Source: Yinghuangia elevatio (GTDB lineage Bacteria; Actinomycetota; Actinomycetes; Streptomycetales; Streptomycetaceae). Taken from it: a stretch of DNA of 55,010 bases. The stretch's first letter is position 1; every line of letters starts with the position of its first letter. A program made the position numbers and the translations under genes. The stretch is from positions 1 to 55,010 of the forward strand of contig NZ_JBEZFP010000050.1 of NCBI RefSeq assembly GCF_040649515.1, written 5' to 3'. The notes beneath the pieces are model-generated. The model worked only from the letters and a program-made list of their open reading frames with translations, made no database searches and was not told the DNA's origin. Shown piece by piece: positions 8,222 to 15,476 of the stretch.

Positions 8222-8875
8222 CTACCGACGCGCGACCAGCCCCGCGTCGTACGCGACGATCCCGGCCTGCGTGCGGTTGTCGCAATGCAGTTTGTCGAGC
8301 AGGCGCGAGACGTAGCCCTTCACCGTCGCCTCGCTCAGGCACAGCCTCTCGGCGATGTTGGCGTTCGCGAGCCCCTCGCCCAGGCACGCGAGCACCTCGC
8401 GTTCGCGCTCGGTCAGTTCGCCGATGCGCGACAGCGCGCGGCGGCGTACCGCGTCGTGGTCCGCCGAGGCGCTGACCAGGCCGCGCGTCGCCGCCGGGGA
8501 CAACACCGTGTGTCCCTCGTGGGCCACCCGCACCAGGCCGATCAGCTCCTCGGGAGGCGTGTCCTTGAGCAGGAACCCGGCCGCACCCGCGTGGAGCGCC
8601 CGCAGCACGTACTGGTCGGGGTCGATGGTCGTGAGCACGACCACCCGTGGCGGGGAAGGCATGCGCGCGATGCGCCCGATCGCGGTGATGCCGTCGACGC
8701 CGGGCATGTGCAGGTCCATGAACACCACATCGGGCGCCAGGCGGATGACCGACTCCACCGCCTCGGCCCCGTCGTACGCCTCGCCGACCACCTCGATGTC
8801 GTCCGCACTGCCGAGGATCGCCCGCAGCATGCGGCACACCATGCGCTCGTCGTCGACGACCAGGACCTTGATCAT
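8222..8875 (-). CDS. NarL/FixJ-type response regulator
   Basis: A 217-residue protein from ATG 8875. Residues 1-120 are a receiver domain starting MIKVLVVDDERMV, with acidic residues D8/D9, phospho-acceptor D54 in VVFMDLHMPG, T in VVVLTTID and K in FLLKDTPPEE. Residues about 148-212 are a LuxR-type helix-turn-helix (LTEREREVLACLGEGLANANIAERLCLSEATVKGYV, split over two helices). The start overlaps the kinase stop in an ATGA arrangement, so the pair is translationally coupled. It probably controls the neighbouring ABC exporter genes; the 21-bp direct repeats at 14208-14249 are a candidate binding site, which is inference. Confidence 0.93.
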   Translation of the reverse strand: MIKVLVVDDERMVCRMLRAILGSADDIEVVGEAYDGAEAVESVIRLAPDVVFMDLHMPGVDGITAIGRIARMPSPPRVVVLTTIDPDQYVLRALHAGAAGFLLKDTPPEELIGLVRVAHEGHTVLSPAATRGLVSASADHDAVRRRALSRIGELTEREREVLACLGEGLANANIAERLCLSEATVKGYVSRLLDKLHCDNRTQAGIVAYDAGLVARR

Positions 8876-10047
8876 TTCGCTCCCGCGGCTGCCGCACCCG
8901 TTGCGGCCTCCCCGGCGGGGAGGCCGAGCGGGAGATCGGCGGCCACCTCGAAGCCCCCGTCGCCGGTCGGACCGGCGCGCAGTGCGCCGTCGACCATCTC
9001 GACGCGCTGCCGCAGCCCGGTCAGGCCGGTGCCCTCCCCCGCGAAGCTGATCTCGTACGGGCCGGTCGGCGCGGTGTTCAGCACGGTGACCCGCAACCAC
9101 CCGTCGGCGTGCCGCACCCGGACGTCCACCCGCGCACCCGGCGCGTGCTTGTGCACGTTGGTCAGCGACTCCTGCACGATCCGGTACGCGGTCCGCACCA
9201 CCACCGGCGACGCCACCGGCGGCCCGTCCACGACGTCGAGCTCCACCGCGACACCGGCCGCCCGGGACTCCGCGACGAGCCGCGAGAGGTCCAGCTCCGT
9301 CGGCTCGGCGGTGCGCGCCGAGCCGAAGCGGTCCTCGGTACGCAGGATCGTGACCAGGTTGCGCAGCTCTTCCAGGGCCTGGCAGCCGACCAGGCGCAGG
9401 TCCTCCAGACCCTCCCGGGTCTCGTCGTCGGACGTGCGGGTCCGCAGCGCGCCCGCCTGCAGCACCATCAGGCTGACCCGGTGCGTCACCACGTCGTGCA
9501 TTTCGCCCGCGAGCCGGGCGCGCTCCTCCGAGCGGGCCTGCTCGGAACGCAACTCCTGTTCGCGCTCGGCCCGTTCGGCCCGCTCCGCCAGTGCCGCGAT
9601 GAGGCGCCGCCGGGACGCGGTGTACAGGCCGTACAGCGCGGGGGCCAGGGCGAGCAACGCGGTGGCGATCAGGTCGCCGGTCGTGGTGTAGTCCCACGGG
9701 CGCGCCCACACGATGCTGATCGGCACCACGATCGCGAAGACCCGGCGCCGGTCCTCCACGAACAGCGCCACCGCGTACGTCGCGAAGGGCAGCGCGATGA
9801 CCTGCTCGGGAATCGAGAGCAGCGTGCAGAACACCGCCACCGCGACCGCGTGCCGACGCCGGAACCACAGGGACATGCAGGCCACCAACTGGGCCACGCC
9901 CTTGAGGTACTCGGTCGCGGCGATGCCCTCGTGCCGGTCGTTCCATCCCGCGACGCCGAGCACCACGGCCAGCAGCACCGTGAGGCCGACCGCGAGCACG
10001 CGGTCGAACGTCTCGGGGGTCATCCGCGTGAGGGAACGGCTGGTCAC
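8872..10047 (-). CDS. NarL-partner sensor histidine kinase (HisKA_3)
   Basis: About 391 residues from GTG 10047 (VTSRSLTRMTPETFDR); ATG 10023 and a GTG near 10068 are alternatives. The first 150 residues hold several membrane helices (VLAVGLTVLLAVVLGVAGW and others to about residue 150). A coiled linker rich in Ala/Glu/Arg leads to the dimerisation and phospho-acceptor helix EERARLAGEMHDVVTHRVSL, where the His of MHD is phosphorylated. The C-terminal HATPase_c domain has AYRIVQESLTNVHKHA (N box) and GTGLTGLRQRV (G box). It lies 176 bases after the ABC permease and overlaps the regulator gene by four bases. It likely senses membrane or envelope stress handled by the linked ABC transporters. 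Confidence 0.9.
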   Translation of the reverse strand: MTSRSLTRMTPETFDRVLAVGLTVLLAVVLGVAGWNDRHEGIAATEYLKGVAQLVACMSLWFRRRHAVAVAVFCTLLSIPEQVIALPFATYAVALFVEDRRRVFAIVVPISIVWARPWDYTTTGDLIATALLALAPALYGLYTASRRRLIAALAERAERAEREQELRSEQARSEERARLAGEMHDVVTHRVSLMVLQAGALRTRTSDDETREGLEDLRLVGCQALEELRNLVTILRTEDRFGSARTAEPTELDLSRLVAESRAAGVAVELDVVDGPPVASPVVVRTAYRIVQESLTNVHKHAPGARVDVRVRHADGWLRVTVLNTAPTGPYEISFAGEGTGLTGLRQRVEMVDGALRAGPTGDGGFEVAADLPLGLPAGEAATGAAAAGAK

Positions 10048-10087
10048 GCTCTCCACGGTACCCACCGTCCCCTCTCCGTCATCGCAC

Positions 10088-10214
10088 GTCACCCGCACCA
10101 CGCGGTGAGCAGTCACCCGCACCACGCGGTGGTCGGTCACCCGCACCACGCAGGCGCTCGTCGTCCCACCAGGCGGGCACTCGTCGTCCCACCACCCGAC
10201 CACTCGTCGTCCGC
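10088..10214 (+). repeat. two adjacent tandem repeats (24-bp and 23-bp units)
   Basis: GTCACCCGCACCACGCGGTG-type units start at 10088, 10112 and 10136 (24-bp period). They are followed immediately by CTCGTCGTCCCACC-type units at 10157, 10180 and 10203 (23-bp period). The array fills the space between permease stop and kinase start and ends about 10 bases before the permease stop codon. Confidence 0.85.
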
Positions 10215-10223
10215 GCCACGCGC

Positions 10224-12773
10224 TCATTCCGTACGAATGGCCCCGAGCACCTCCATCCGGGACGCCCGCCTGGCCGGCCAGGCCGCCGCAAGCACGCCCA
10301 CCAGCCCGGCGAGGACCAGGAACACCCCCATGCGCTCCCACGGCACGACGGGCGTCAGCTCGCTGGTGCCCTTGGCGGCGTTGACGCCGAGCACTCCGAT
10401 CAGCAGGCCGAGCGCCATCCCGAGCACCGCACCGAACACCGAGATCATGACCGACTCCAGCCGGATCATCGAGCGGATCCGCCGGCGGTCCATGCCTATC
10501 GCCCGCAGCATGCCGATCTCCCGCGTGCGCTCGAACACCGACATCGCCAAGGTGTTGATGATGCCGATCACCGCGATGACGATGGACATGCCGAGCAATC
10601 CGTACAGCAGGTTGAGCAGCAGGTCCACGATCCCGCCGAGTTCCTTGCGGTAGTCGTCGCGGGACATGATCTTGACGGCCGGGTTGTCGCCGAGCGCCTT
10701 CTCCAGGTTGCCGCGCAGCTCGCCCGCCGCGCCCGGTGCGGCGCGCACCAGGATGTCGGTGTCGACCACGCGGTCCAGGTGCGGGGTCAGGGTGTCGTTG
10801 GACATGACCGCCTCGCCCAGCAGGCCGTCGTCCTCGTATATGCCGCTCAGAACGAGAGTCGTACGCTGCCCGTCCGGGAACGCCACGGGTACGCGCGACC
10901 CGACCGTGAAGCCGCCGTCCTTGGCCTTCTTCTCGCCGAGCAGCAGGCCGTCCGCGAACCCTTCGGGCCCGCCCTTGACGAAGTCCGCACGCAGCAGGCC
11001 GAGTCCGGTCCGCGCGTCCATCGACACGACCTCGGTCCCGTCGCCGGACTCGTCGTCGGCAGCCGCCCCGATCCTGACGTGGGCGCTGCGCAACTGGCTG
11101 ATCTCGGTGACACCCGGGGTCCTGGCGACGGCCTCCGCCATCGCCGGGTCCATCGGGATCTCGCCGATCAGCGACACCCCGTAGTCCGCGGTGATCCCGC
11201 GCAGCGCGATGCGGTCCAGCTCCTGCTTGAGCGACGCACCGAACACCGACAGCGTGCTGACCAGGATGAGCCCGATCATCAGCGCGGACGCGGTGGCCGC
11301 CGTACGCCGCGGATTGCGCACCGCGTTCTCGCGGGCGAGCCGGCCCGATATGCCGAAGGCCGCGGACAACGGCCGCCCGGCGAAGCGGATGACCGGCGTG
11401 GACAGCAGCGGGACGAGCATGATGACGCCGACGAGGGCGACAAAGCCGCCGCCCATGATCAGGTAGACGTCACCCGTCGCCTTGTCCTTGGTACGCCCGA
11501 TGCCGTAGCAGACGACGATGCCGATCGCGAGCAGGAAGGCACCGATTCCGTTCCGCGTCCGCAGGCTCTTGGCGGTGGGCGGCAGGTCGCTGCGCAACGC
11601 CGCGACGGGCGGGATCGACGCCGCCCGGTGGGCCGGCAGCCAGGCGGCCACCACGGTGACCACCACCGCCACGGCCAGCGCCGCGACGACCGCGCCGGGC
11701 GCGACGACCACCGGGCCGGGCGGGAGTTCGGCGTCCATGGAGTTGAACAACGAGCGCAGCGCCTCGGACAGGCCAATGCCGAGCACGAACCCGATGGCCC
11801 CGGACACCAGGCCCAGGACCGTTGCCTCGACGAGCACCGCACGGGTGATCTGCCTGCGGGTCGCGCCGATCGCCCGCAGCAGCGCGAACTCCCGGGTGCG
11901 CTGGGCGACCAGCATGGTGAAGGTGTTGGCGATGATGAACGTGCCGACGAACAGCGCGATGCCGGCGAACACCAGGAGCACCTGGGTGAGTTCCTTGGTC
12001 CCGCTTTCGATCTCGTCGGCCTGGTCGGCGCGCAGCTTGGCACCCGTGACGGCCTCGGCGCCGGACGGCACCAGCGGGCGCACCGCGGCGAGGACGGTCT
12101 CCTCGGTGGTGCCGGGCGCGGCCGCGACGGCGATGTCGTCGTACCGGCCCGGTTCGCTGAACAGTTCCTGCGCGGTGGCCCGGTCGAACAGCGTGATGGT
12201 GCCGCCGACCTCGTAGCGGGCGTCGTCCGTCGTGAACACACCGACCAGCACCGAGGTGAGCACCGGCCCGTTCGCCACGACGCGCACTTGGTCCCCGACC
12301 CGGTAGCCCGCGTCCTTCGCCGCGCGCTCGTCGACGGCTATCTCGCCCTCGCCCCGCGGCCCGTGGCCGGAGGTGAACCGGTACTTGGGGTCCTGGCCGT
12401 CGGGACCGGGCGCGAAGGTCGTGCCGTTGGTGTTGCTGCGCCCGCCGATGCGGTCGCCGTCGCGGTCGACGATCGCGGTGTAGCCGGTGTTGGTGGCCCG
12501 CACCGACGCGACGCCGGGCAACCCGCGCAGCGCGCCGAGGAGTCCGTCGTCGAGTGCGGGGACCTGCCCGTCGCGCTCGGCGTCCTCGGTGGGCCGTACG
12601 TCGACGGAGACGTCCTGGTAGTCGGTCGCCGAAGCCTTCTTGAACGCTTCGGACAGCGTGTTGCTCAGCGTCAGGACGCCGGACACGAAGGCGACGCCGA
12701 AGATGATCGCGGCGGCGGTCAGGGCGAGCCTGAGCCGGTGCGCCAGGAGATTGCGCAGCGTGGTTTTCAGCAT
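10224..12773 (-). CDS. ABC transporter permease, FtsX/MacB-type
   Basis: An 849-residue membrane protein from ATG 12773 with GAGGA six bases upstream. It begins MLKTTLRNLLAHRLRLALT and a membrane helix, then a large extracytoplasmic MacB_PCD-like domain (residues about 50-260). A first FtsX domain follows (VLLVFAGIALFVGTFIIANTF, then LLRAIGATRRQITRAV), then a second extracytoplasmic domain and a second FtsX domain (YGLLGMSIVIAVIGIINTLA, EIGMLRAIGMDRRRIRSMI). The ERTREIGMLRAIG coupling-loop motif occurs in both halves. Such proteins export lipoproteins, peptides or antibiotics with a separate ATPase, here the gene ending at 13290. It is a clear paralogue of the permease at 15477-18050. A 516-base repeat-rich gap separates it from the ATPase gene. 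Confidence 0.92.
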   Translation of the reverse strand: MLKTTLRNLLAHRLRLALTAAAIIFGVAFVSGVLTLSNTLSEAFKKASATDYQDVSVDVRPTEDAERDGQVPALDDGLLGALRGLPGVASVRATNTGYTAIVDRDGDRIGGRSNTNGTTFAPGPDGQDPKYRFTSGHGPRGEGEIAVDERAAKDAGYRVGDQVRVVANGPVLTSVLVGVFTTDDARYEVGGTITLFDRATAQELFSEPGRYDDIAVAAAPGTTEETVLAAVRPLVPSGAEAVTGAKLRADQADEIESGTKELTQVLLVFAGIALFVGTFIIANTFTMLVAQRTREFALLRAIGATRRQITRAVLVEATVLGLVSGAIGFVLGIGLSEALRSLFNSMDAELPPGPVVVAPGAVVAALAVAVVVTVVAAWLPAHRAASIPPVAALRSDLPPTAKSLRTRNGIGAFLLAIGIVVCYGIGRTKDKATGDVYLIMGGGFVALVGVIMLVPLLSTPVIRFAGRPLSAAFGISGRLARENAVRNPRRTAATASALMIGLILVSTLSVFGASLKQELDRIALRGITADYGVSLIGEIPMDPAMAEAVARTPGVTEISQLRSAHVRIGAAADDESGDGTEVVSMDARTGLGLLRADFVKGGPEGFADGLLLGEKKAKDGGFTVGSRVPVAFPDGQRTTLVLSGIYEDDGLLGEAVMSNDTLTPHLDRVVDTDILVRAAPGAAGELRGNLEKALGDNPAVKIMSRDDYRKELGGIVDLLLNLLYGLLGMSIVIAVIGIINTLAMSVFERTREIGMLRAIGMDRRRIRSMIRLESVMISVFGAVLGMALGLLIGVLGVNAAKGTSELTPVVPWERMGVFLVLAGLVGVLAAAWPARRASRMEVLGAIRTE

Positions 12774-12953
12774 GGTGAGTCCTCGACGACGAGTCGCGGG
12801 GCGAATGGAACAAAAGCCAAGATTCAAGGGACAAAAGGACGTTCGCGCACGCCCCTCCGGGCAGGCGGCATCAACCCGGCGACCCACCGCCAGGAGACGG
12901 GGTCGACAGGCAGACCGACACACAGCGGAACAGGGAGCGAAACAGAGCGTGAA

Positions 12954-13043
12954 GAACAGCCGAGCGAAGACCAGGCTGGTGAGGAACGGGCAGGTGAGGA
13001 GCAGGCAGGTGAGGAACAGGCTGGCGACGAACAGGCAGGGTCA
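12954..13043 (+). repeat. 15-bp tandem repeat, six copies
   Basis: Units of the form GAACAGGCAGGTGAG start at 12954, 12969, 12984, 12999, 13014 and 13029, diverged at one to four positions each. They lie in the 516-base gap (12774-13289) between ATPase and permease genes. That gap also has an AT-richer patch at 12805-12840 (possible promoter area for the permease, no clear hexamers). The 15-bp period keeps frames open on both strands, but no start signal or family match supports a protein. Confidence 0.85.
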
Positions 13044-13195
13044 ATCGACCGGACCGCGAGGCAGGGCAGGCTCGTTGAGCACCACCAAGCCGCTGCGCCG
13101 CAACACCACGCCCCCGTCGTCACACCGGGGCCCGGGCCGCGCCGCCTGTTGTCACACCGGGACTACCGCACCCGACACCGCGGAACGTGCCCGTC

Positions 13196-13300
13196 AGGAC
13201 CCGCCCTCAGGACGTGCCCGTCAGGACCCGCCCTCAGGAACTGCCCCTCAGGAACTGCCCCTCAGAACACACCCGTCAGAACACACCCGTCAGGACGTGC
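13196..13300 (+). repeat. 13-15-bp degenerate tandem repeat at 3' end of ATPase gene
   Basis: Successive units such as CGTCAGGACCCGCC, CTCAGGACGTGCC, CTCAGGAACTGCCC and CGTCAGAACACACC run from 13196 into the last codons of the ATPase gene (stop 13290-13292). The last unit CGTCAGGACGTGCG contains the stop codon, so the array looks like serial duplication of the gene's own 3' end. Confidence 0.75.
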
Positions 13301-14159
13301 GTATCGCGTCGAAGCGCTTCATGCGCTCCAGCACCCGGTCGGGCGTCGGCGCGTCCATCTCGTCGACTATGCGGCCGTCCCCGAGGAAGACCACCTGGTG
13401 CGCATAGGACGCCGCGGTGGGGTCGTGCGTGACCATCACCACGGTCTGCCCGAGCACGTCGACGCTGCGCCGCAGAAAGGTGAGCACTTCGGCACCCGAG
13501 CGGGAGTCGAGGTTGCCGGTCGGCTCGTCCGCGAAGATGATGTCCGGCCGCCCGGCCAGTGCCCGCGCGCAGGCGACGCGTTGCTGCTGTCCGCCGGACA
13601 ACTCGGCCGGACGGTGCGTCAGCCGGTCCTGCAGACCGACCGCCGTCACGACCTGCTCGACCCACTCCGGGTCGGCCTTGCGGCCGGCGATGTCCATGGG
13701 CAGCGTGATGTTCTCCTTCGCCGACAGGGTCGGCAGCAGGTTGAACGCCTGGAACACGAACCCGATCTTGTCGCGCCGGAGCTTGGTGAGGTCCTTGTCC
13801 TTGAGCCGCGTGATCTCGGTCCCGGCGATCCACACCCGGCCGCGGGTGACCGAGTCGAGCCCGGCCAGGCAGTGCATCAGCGTCGACTTGCCGGACCCCG
13901 ACGGGCCCATGATCGCGGTCATGCGGCCGCGCGCGATGTCGATGTCGACCGCGTCCAGCGCGACGACCTGGGTCTGGCCCTCGCCGTACGCCTTGGTCAA
14001 CTGGGCGGCCCGGGCGGCCACTCCGGGACGGACGGGCGGTTCCGGCACGGACGCCGAATCGGTGTGCGATGTGTCGTCGCGACGGTGATCCACGGTTCCT
14101 CCCAGGTTGCCGCCGGCGGGTGCCGACGGGTGCCGCTCCGGACCGGCTTGATCCGACAC
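13290..14159 (-). CDS. ABC transporter ATP-binding protein (LolD/MacB-type)
   Basis: A 289-residue ATPase. GTG 14159 is preferred over TTG 14165 because GGAGGAG lies eight bases before it and only two before the TTG. An N-terminal tail of about 50 hydrophilic residues is followed by the nucleotide-binding domain: Walker A GPSGSGKST (about 80-88), Q-loop FVFQAFNLLPTL, signature LSGGQQQRVACARAL, Walker B IIFADEPTGNLD and H-loop VMVTHDPTAASYA. The subfamily is the one that partners FtsX-type permeases, here the gene at 10224-12773, to energise export. The plus-strand ATPase at 14678 is a close paralogue, and the shared C-terminus ERMKRFDA shows a common origin. Confidence 0.93.
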   Translation of the reverse strand: MSDQAGPERHPSAPAGGNLGGTVDHRRDDTSHTDSASVPEPPVRPGVAARAAQLTKAYGEGQTQVVALDAVDIDIARGRMTAIMGPSGSGKSTLMHCLAGLDSVTRGRVWIAGTEITRLKDKDLTKLRRDKIGFVFQAFNLLPTLSAKENITLPMDIAGRKADPEWVEQVVTAVGLQDRLTHRPAELSGGQQQRVACARALAGRPDIIFADEPTGNLDSRSGAEVLTFLRRSVDVLGQTVVMVTHDPTAASYAHQVVFLGDGRIVDEMDAPTPDRVLERMKRFDAIRTS

Positions 14160-14207
14160 CGTCAAGACTCCTCCGCGACCCCCGCCTCCCGGTAGACCGG
14201 ATCGGCG

Positions 14208-14249
14208 GAACCCTCACCTACGAAAGCAGAACCCCCACCTACGAAAGTC
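14208..14249. promoter_or_regulatory. 21-bp direct repeat in divergent ABC promoter region
   Basis: Two copies of a 21-base unit (14208-14228 and 14229-14249) share GAACCC, then the identical core CACCTACGAAAG (14215-14226 and 14236-14247). The 21-base spacing equals two helical turns, as expected for a regulator bound on one DNA face. It lies 49 bases upstream of the leftward ATPase start. The linked response regulator is the obvious candidate binder, but this is inference. Confidence 0.5.
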
Positions 14250-14407
14250 GTGAGCCGTCGTCCTCGGGGAGGAGCCCCACCTCGTCCGCAGTCCCCGTCC
14301 CCACCCGCGCCCGCCGCGGAACCGCAGCTCATACCGGGTGGCACGGCGCCGGTCAACCGCCTGCGGGTGGCCTCGGCACACCACCGCCGACGCATGAGGC
14401 AGGGTGA

Positions 14408-14419
14408 GCCCCTAGGGGC
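14408..14419. promoter_or_regulatory. 12-bp perfect palindrome GCCCCTAGGGGC
   Basis: A perfect dyad near the middle of the 518-base divergent region 14160-14677, followed by a GTAGG-containing weak stem (CCTAC 14449-14453 with GTAGG at 14464-14468 region). It may be an operator for either ABC operon. The rest of the region is GC-rich, with no ORF supported. Confidence 0.35.
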
Positions 14420-14677
14420 AGACGTACACCGGCCGCCCCCTACTCCTCCTTGCGTAGGAGCGGCCGTTCCCTTCCTGACGACGATTCATCGGGCACCCGC
14501 CGCCCAATACGGTGATCGTGTTCACTCGAACCAGTTCGCCCGCAACGGCGGAGACGCCGTTCGCGGCGTCCCCCCGCATGCTCCGGTGACCGCACCGGTG
14601 ACCGCGCCCTGCCCGGCGCTCCGACCCGGCGCTCCGATCCGGCGCACCAGCCACGCACACAACCGCAGGAGAGACTC

Positions 14678-15460
14678 GTGACCACGGCCACGGCAGCCAA
14701 GAACCACGCGGATCCCCGGGGGACCGGCATCGCCGCCCGCGCCGCCCAGCTCACCAAGGCGTACGGAGAGGGCGAGACCCGCGTGGTCGCGCTGAACGCC
14801 GTCGACGTCGAGATCGCCCGCGGTCAGTTCACCGCGATCATGGGCCCGTCCGGGTCCGGCAAGTCCACGCTCATGCACTGCCTCGCGGGCCTGGACACGG
14901 TGACCTCGGGCCGGAGCTGGATCGGCGACACGGAGATCACGCAGCTCAAGGACAAGGAGCTCACCAAGCTCCGCCGCGACAACATCGGCTTCATCTTCCA
15001 GGCGTTCAACCTGCTCCCCACCCTGACCGCGCTGGAGAACATCACGCTCCCCATGGACATCGCCGGGCGCAAGCCCGACCAGGCCTGGCTGCAGAACGTG
15101 ATCGACACGGTCGGGCTGCGTGACCGCCTGACGCACCGTCCGGCCGAGCTGTCCGGCGGCCAGCAGCAGCGTGTGGCGTGCGCCCGCGCGCTGGCCAGCC
15201 GCCCGGAGATCATCTTCGGCGACGAGCCGACCGGCAACCTCGACTCCCGCTCGGGCGCCGAGGTGCTGGGCTTCCTGCAGCGCAGTGTGCGCGAGCTGGG
15301 CCAGACCATCGTGATGGTCACCCACGACCCGAGCGCCGCGTCGTACGCCGACCGCGTGCTGTTCCTCGCGGACGGCCGCATCGTCGACGAGATGCACCGG
15401 CCGACCTCCGAAGCGGTCCTGGAGCGCATGAAGCGCTTCGACGCCGCCCGCACCAGCTGA
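14678..15460 (+). CDS. ABC transporter ATP-binding protein (LolD/MacB-type), paralogue
   Basis: A 260-residue ATPase from GTG 14678 with AGGAGAG upstream. The domain layout matches its leftward paralogue but with a shorter N-terminal tail: Walker A GPSGSGKST near residues 58-66, Q-loop FIFQAFNLLPTL, signature LSGGQQQRVACARAL, Walker B IIFGDEPTGNLD (Gly where the paralogue has Ala) and H-loop VMVTHDPSAASYA. It is followed after 16 bases by its permease, so the two form one operon. It energises export of an unknown substrate across the membrane. No sensor genes accompany this copy; both copies may answer to the two-component system encoded at 8222-10047. Confidence 0.93.
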   Translation: MTTATAAKNHADPRGTGIAARAAQLTKAYGEGETRVVALNAVDVEIARGQFTAIMGPSGSGKSTLMHCLAGLDTVTSGRSWIGDTEITQLKDKELTKLRRDNIGFIFQAFNLLPTLTALENITLPMDIAGRKPDQAWLQNVIDTVGLRDRLTHRPAELSGGQQQRVACARALASRPEIIFGDEPTGNLDSRSGAEVLGFLQRSVRELGQTIVMVTHDPSAASYADRVLFLADGRIVDEMHRPTSEAVLERMKRFDAARTS

Positions 15461-15476
15461 GGCGGGGCCGACCACC

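Noticed and set aside
12954..13043. CRISPR-like array
   Set aside because: Units are directly adjacent (15 bp each) without spacers, and no cas genes are present.
12824..13123. 99-codon minus-strand ORF with a PACSS repeat
   Set aside because: Generated by the 15-bp tandem repeat, whose length is a multiple of three. No ribosome binding site and no family.
10779..14195. 1,138-codon open frame on the plus strand
   Set aside because: Antisense to the permease and ATPase genes and spanning their gap; the product is Arg/Asp/Gly-rich and has no recognisable domain.
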